From Bordetella parapertussis (GTDB lineage Bacteria; Pseudomonadota; Gammaproteobacteria; Burkholderiales; Burkholderiaceae_B): a stretch of 57,299 nucleotides of DNA. The notes beneath the pieces are model-generated. The model made no database searches, had not been told where the DNA came from, and saw only the letters and a list, made by a program, of their open reading frames with translations. This document shows positions 53,688-57,299 of this stretch, piece after piece (the stretch's first letter is position 1; the number at the start of each line of letters is the position of its first letter). The stretch spans positions 1 through 57,299 of the forward strand of contig CAMBZR010000011.1 in assembly GCA_945872285.1 (NCBI GenBank). Reading direction: 5' to 3'. Made by a program: the position numbers and the translations under genes.

Positions 53688-54455
53688 ATGCAAACAAGCT
53701 CTCCCGCACGTGTTCAAGTTTTTTGGCAACCCGGTTGCTCATCCTGTTTGCGTACAAAAGAATTTTTAACCAAGCAAGGGATAGACTTTGAATCGATCGA
53801 TGTGCATAACGATCCGACTGGAATGGATAAGTTACGTGCCTTGGGTGCGCGTAGCGTTCCAGTCGTCGCGCTCGGCGGCAAGTACACCCTTTGCCAATCA
53901 TTTAATGATGTCATCAAATTTCTAGATCTCAAAACAAAACTGATGGATCCTTTGCCACCAGAGCAATTGGCAGCCAAGCTAGATATTGTGTTACAGACTG
54001 CAATACGACTGATTAAACAATTTAAGCCCGGCCAGTTACGTGAAAACTTTCGTGATCGTAATCGTAACCCCGCGGGTACCGCTTTTCACGTCTTTCGGGT
54101 GGCTCAAATGGGCATTGAAGCCGCACACCTCATTGATCTAAAGTTTGAAAGCTTCAACGAAGTTGCGCCTGATGACTGGGACGCCGAAGACTTGGCAAAG
54201 TGGGGACAAACAGTACGTCAGGAACTGAGCGCTTGGTGGGCCAGTGAGAAAGATCGAACGCTTTCGTATTTGGTCCCTACCTATTACGGTCGGTGCTCAA
54301 TGCACGATGTGTTTGAGCGCACAACTTGGCATGCTGCCCAACACACTCGCCAAATGAGCTTGATGCTGGAAACCTATGGCATCATACCTGATGGTGCTTT
54401 GACCGCTGAAGATCTAAAGGGCTTGCCCGTACCAGATGAAGTCTGGGACCGCTAA
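53688..54455 (+). CDS. Glutaredoxin-DinB fusion protein
   Basis: A 255-residue two-domain protein. Residues 8-80 are glutaredoxin-like, with the redox pair C17-S-S-C20 in QPGCSSCLRTKEFL and the cis-Pro loop SVPVVALGGK. Residues about 95-235 look like a DinB/YfiT four-helix metal-binding domain: a His in AFHVFRVAQMGIEAAHL and the second pair in WHAAQHTRQM. DinB-type domains often act as thiol-dependent transferases, so a built-in thiol carrier makes sense. The ATG is preceded by AGAGA. It is flanked by the truncated amidase and a Bug remnant. Confidence 0.8.
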   Translation: MQTSSPARVQVFWQPGCSSCLRTKEFLTKQGIDFESIDVHNDPTGMDKLRALGARSVPVVALGGKYTLCQSFNDVIKFLDLKTKLMDPLPPEQLAAKLDIVLQTAIRLIKQFKPGQLRENFRDRNRNPAGTAFHVFRVAQMGIEAAHLIDLKFESFNEVAPDDWDAEDLAKWGQTVRQELSAWWASEKDRTLSYLVPTYYGRCSMHDVFERTTWHAAQHTRQMSLMLETYGIIPDGALTAEDLKGLPVPDEVWDR

Positions 54456-54459
54456 ATTT

Positions 54460-54617
54460 TCACGTTGGTACGCGAGCGCCAGGCATCAAGCTCGCGATCG
54501 TTATCTCAATAATGCATTCGATCCAATCGCCAGCACCCCTGAAGCATTTTCTGCTCAAATCAAAGCCGACTATGCGCGTTGGGCCAAGTGTTCAAGGACG
54601 CCAATCTTAAGCAATAA
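54460..54617 (+). pseudogene. C-terminal remnant of a Bug gene with a frameshift
   Basis: Translation gives FDPIASTPEAFSAQIKADY followed by ARWAK, the standard C-terminal helix of Bug proteins. After WAK the frame goes wrong, but restoring one lost G gives VFKDANLKQ and a stop at 54615-54617, the normal Bug ending. Upstream of 54500 the other frame reads GTRAPGIKL, resembling the Bug GTPAPVIxKL segment, which suggests another shift. No signal peptide or ligand loop remains. This is the twelfth Bug copy and is dead. Confidence 0.8.
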
Positions 54618-54688
54618 CCCCCGTCGCACACAAAAACACGACCCTCACCATCAAAACTGATCTCACAATCAACACCGGGAGCCACAAG

Positions 54689-55768
54689 ATGTCAAACCGC
54701 AACACTCTCTTATCAAACACCAGTATCTCGAGGCGGACTTTACTCAAACGCAGTGTAGCTGGAGCCTTCGTCATCTCAAGTCCATGGATGACAACTTCTG
54801 CCCGTGCAGCAGGTGAACTGACTGTGGTCTTAAATCAAGGGTTGCTCGCGAAGTTGTGGATCGATGAACTCAATCCAAAATTTGAAAAAGAAACTGGCGC
54901 AAAACTAAACATCCAACAGTCCGTCACTGGCGCGATGCTTGCCATGCTCAAAACACAAAAGGATAATCCGCCCGATTTAATGCAATTCTCTGAAGCGGGC
55001 GTGTTTCAAGCACGAGACCAAGGCTTGCTCAAACAATATAAAACGTCTTCCATACCAAACTGGAAATTTTTACGTAAAGAATTCAACATGGCTGACGACT
55101 ATTCAGCAGGCATGATCGATGCGATGAATACTATTTTTTATAATACAAATGTCATCAAAACTGCACCAACCTCATGGGCTGAACTGTGGCAAGTCTCAAA
55201 CAAAGGAAAAATTGCGATACCGCCCGCAACATGGAACAACGGCATACGAATGGTTGTCACGGCATCACAAGTTGCCACTGGCTTGCCGCTTGACAAAGCG
55301 CAGTACGACCTTGAGTCGGGTATCAAACATTTAGCTAATCTTAAAAAGAATAGTGCTGTGGTTTATAACGATGCGCCTCAAGCGCTGCAAATGATGCAAA
55401 GCGGACAAGTGCCGCTTGTACCTTTTTATGTCGCCTTCGCAGCTGGCCTTGTCGCCAAAGGTGCTCCTATTTTTCCGGCAATCAATTTAAAAGAAGGTAA
55501 ACATGGAGAAATAGTCGGACTCAATATGCCGGTCAATGCGAAGAATGTTGAACTCGCTCAAGCGTATGTGAATCTTAGCCTTGAAAAAGAATTTCAGTCG
55601 AAAATTGATAGCGTATTGCGTGCCCGTTGCGGCCATATCGACGTTGTGACGTCACCCGACACGCTAAAACTGATCGGTGATCCCGCGAACACAACATACG
55701 CGGACTGGGCATTTTTATCAAAAAATCGACCAAAAATCACTGAAATGTGGAACGAAATTTTTGGATAA
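54689..55768 (+). CDS. ABC transporter substrate-binding protein, family 1 (PotD/spermidine type)
   Basis: A 359-residue exported receptor. Its N-terminus holds SRRTLLKRSVAGAF (residues 14-27), a good twin-arginine signal, with cleavage near ARA-AG. The mature part contains LVVLNQGLLAKLW-like start, MNTIFYNTNVIK and TSWAELWQ, which are typical of polyamine/iron-type solute-binding proteins. It is followed 37 bases later by two permease genes, so the unit is an ABC importer. No ATPase gene is visible; it would be beyond the window end or elsewhere. Confidence 0.88.
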   Translation: MSNRNTLLSNTSISRRTLLKRSVAGAFVISSPWMTTSARAAGELTVVLNQGLLAKLWIDELNPKFEKETGAKLNIQQSVTGAMLAMLKTQKDNPPDLMQFSEAGVFQARDQGLLKQYKTSSIPNWKFLRKEFNMADDYSAGMIDAMNTIFYNTNVIKTAPTSWAELWQVSNKGKIAIPPATWNNGIRMVVTASQVATGLPLDKAQYDLESGIKHLANLKKNSAVVYNDAPQALQMMQSGQVPLVPFYVAFAAGLVAKGAPIFPAINLKEGKHGEIVGLNMPVNAKNVELAQAYVNLSLEKEFQSKIDSVLRARCGHIDVVTSPDTLKLIGDPANTTYADWAFLSKNRPKITEMWNEIFG

Positions 55769-55805
55769 GAATAAGCACTTGTTACTTTTTTAGGATGTTG
55801 GGCCA

Positions 55806-56702
55806 ATGCTCTTGACGACAACAAGTTTCTCGAGATCACCGCTCTCTTTTTGGAAGCGCTACCGTTCGGGAATCTTGTTGCTCACACCACTCATTGTTTT
55901 TTTATTGTGCTTTTATGTTATTCCACTGACAAACCTGCTCGCGCAAAGTTTTTCGTTTTCTTCCAGCGATACCAATCGACACGATGGCTGGACGTTTTAT
56001 CAGTATCTAAAAACTTACGATAGCGCGAGGCTTGGTCGAGTATTGACTCGAACGTTTCGTATTTCGTTCATTACTGTCCTGATTACACTTGCTTTTTCTT
56101 ACCCGCTTGCTTTATTGCTTTTACGTGCGGGTCGACGTTTGCGAACGGCCATTTTAATCGTGACCTTCGTATCGCTTGCTTCTAGCTTAATCGTTCGTAA
56201 CTATGGCTGGGTTGTTGTACTGGCCGATGGCGGCGCACTTAATAGCGTCCTGATCGGTCTTGGCTTCATTAATCAACCAATTCGCTTCATGTACTCAGAA
56301 GGCGCAATCATCGTAGGCCTGGTGCACTTTGCAATCCCTTTTATGGTGCTGCCAATCTATGGATCATTGTTACGGATACCGCCATCCATGCGCGAAGCGG
56401 CACTGTCGTTGGGCTCAAGTGAATGGGCGTGTCTGTGCAGCATTACACTGCCCCTGAGTTTGCCCGGGGTCTTTGGTGGCACCATGCTGACTTTTGCGGT
56501 GAGCATGAGTGCGTACGTCACACCTCTCATGCTTGGCTCTCCTTCGACCTCAATGATTTCACAGGTCGCGGCAGAACAATTATTGGTTCAGTTGAATTTC
56601 CCGTGGGGTGCTGCCATCATCGTAACGCTGACTGTGCTGACATTCCTTTTGGTCGCTGCCTACGCCAGTATTTTGCGAAAGGTCTTTCGTGCAACAGTCT
56701 AG
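55806..56702 (+). CDS. ABC transporter permease (PotB-like)
   Basis: A 298-residue inner-membrane permease with six predicted segments. The cytoplasmic EAA loop, which docks the ATPase, reads MREAALSLGSSEWACLCSI followed by TLPLSLPG. The first segment starts near residue 19 (LLLTPLIVFLLCFYVIPLT). Its 3' end overlaps the start of the second permease by 14 bases. It belongs with the PotD-like receptor upstream. Confidence 0.93.
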   Translation: MLLTTTSFSRSPLSFWKRYRSGILLLTPLIVFLLCFYVIPLTNLLAQSFSFSSSDTNRHDGWTFYQYLKTYDSARLGRVLTRTFRISFITVLITLAFSYPLALLLLRAGRRLRTAILIVTFVSLASSLIVRNYGWVVVLADGGALNSVLIGLGFINQPIRFMYSEGAIIVGLVHFAIPFMVLPIYGSLLRIPPSMREAALSLGSSEWACLCSITLPLSLPGVFGGTMLTFAVSMSAYVTPLMLGSPSTSMISQVAAEQLLVQLNFPWGAAIIVTLTVLTFLLVAAYASILRKVFRATV

Positions 56703-57299
56703 TGAATATCAGCCTAGACGCTATCAAGCCATTGTTCACTCAATCGGCTGGCTGACAATCGTTTTTTTAGTCTTTCCCGTCTTGCTGACCGTAATCGTTT
56801 CGTTTAACGCCTCATTTTTTATTGAGTTTCCGCCCAAAGCCCTATCGATCGACTGGTATGGAAACATCGCAAAGATCCATCGGATCGGGCACGCTACGTT
56901 TATCAGTGCATTAGTCGCCCTCGCCAGTGCGACGGTGGCGACGCTCCTTGGGATCTGCGCCAGTTTGGCGCTCGTTCGTACCGAGCTACCAGCAAAAGCA
57001 GCCATCACAGCTTTTTTGGTATCGCCGATCACAATTCCAATGGTCGCGATTGGGATTGCACTCGTCCAGTTTTTTATTCTGATTGGTACCGCTTTTACTT
57101 GGTATAGCCTTCTAATTGGTCATATCCTGTTGGTGCTCGCTTATCCTATTCGGACCTTGGTCGCCTCACTGACCCTTTCAAATATGTCTCTTGAGGAGGC
57201 CGCGAGATCGCTCGGTGCAACCCGTCGGCAAGTCTTTATCACGATCACTTTGCCACAAATGAAACCTGGTTTAATCAGTGGCTTTATTTTTTCTTTTTT
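56689..57299 (+). CDS. ABC transporter permease (PotC-like), partial
   Basis: An open frame from the GTG at 56689 runs to the window end, 203 codons. It begins VQQSSEYQPRRYQAIVHS and then enters a first membrane segment (WLTIVFLVFPVLLTVIVSF). Near the end it has the EAA loop EEAARSLGATRRQVFITI followed by TLPQMKPG. This is the second permease of the importer, and the C-terminal part lies outside. The GTG overlaps the previous gene by 14 bases, suggesting coupling. Confidence 0.9.
   Translation, partial: MQQSSEYQPRRYQAIVHSIGWLTIVFLVFPVLLTVIVSFNASFFIEFPPKALSIDWYGNIAKIHRIGHATFISALVALASATVATLLGICASLALVRTELPAKAAITAFLVSPITIPMVAIGIALVQFFILIGTAFTWYSLLIGHILLVLAYPIRTLVASLTLSNMSLEEAARSLGATRRQVFITITLPQMKPGLISGFIFSF

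Noticed and set aside
54436..54660. Open frame of 74 codons as a small gene
   Set aside because: Its similarity is to the end of Bug proteins and it goes out of frame, so it is a remnant and not a gene.
1..57299. Insertion sequences, integrases, tRNA genes or phage genes that would define an island
   Set aside because: None was found by reading the protein frames and the gaps; gene remnants show turnover but not its agent.

Overview
The window looks like chromosome from a betaproteobacterium of the order Burkholderiales, most like the Alcaligenaceae. The main reason is eleven intact genes and one remnant for Bug-type (tripartite tricarboxylate receptor) periplasmic binding proteins, a family hugely expanded in that group. 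GC content is moderate, about half by eye. I see no rRNA, tRNA, CRISPR array, transposase, integrase or phage gene. It is an accessory catabolic region: nearly every gene is an enzyme for small organic acids, amides or acyl-CoAs, or a solute receptor. No transcriptional regulator gene is visible in 57 kb.

Layout. 1-7.2 kb: 3' end of a cyanophycin-synthetase-like gene with a degenerate P-loop, malate synthase G, then an M20 peptidase, an N-acyl-D-amino-acid deacylase-like amidohydrolase and a NIPSNAP protein. 7.2-8.6 kb (minus): a UspA protein and a 2-keto-4-pentenoate-hydratase-like protein. 8.6-21.4 kb (plus): amidase, Bug, MmgE/PrpD, isocitrate-lyase/PEP-mutase-like lyase, amidohydrolase 2, Bug, HyuA, HyuB, Bug, a decayed copy of a NMT1-like gene, Bug. 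21.4-28.6 kb: SDR, an intact NMT1-like protein without signal peptide, then a minus-strand three-subunit molybdenum hydroxylase (FAD, 2Fe-2S, Mo) with its own MoaD-like protein, preceded by a Bug gene. 28.7-41.5 kb: two AMP-forming acyl-CoA ligases, three Bug proteins, a DapA-like lyase with an altered signature, an SDR lacking the catalytic Tyr, a racemase-family protein, a GFA protein, an MFS transporter, a second isocitrate-lyase-like enzyme and a YiiX-like cysteine hydrolase.

41.5-49.1 kb: a Bug gene divergent from a plus-strand run of racemase-like protein, cysteine-free maleate-isomerase/arylmalonate-decarboxylase homologue, Bug, TauD-type dioxygenase, Bug and class II aldolase, followed by a second TauD-type dioxygenase on the minus strand. 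49.2-53.5 kb: TauE exporter, amidohydrolase 2 and flavin reductase (minus), divergent from an isochorismatase-type amidase, an RraA-like lyase and a truncated amidase. 53.7-57.3 kb: a glutaredoxin-DinB fusion, a Bug remnant and a polyamine-type ABC importer running off the end.

The recurring plan is one receptor plus a few hydrolases or lyases per cluster, which suggests many small uptake-and-degradation modules for carboxylates and amides feeding central metabolism (malate synthase G, PrpB/ICL-like lyases, CoA ligases). Substrates cannot be read from sequence. The most unusual signals are the cysteine-less racemase-superfamily proteins, several enzymes with altered catalytic motifs, and fresh gene remnants that show the region is turning over.
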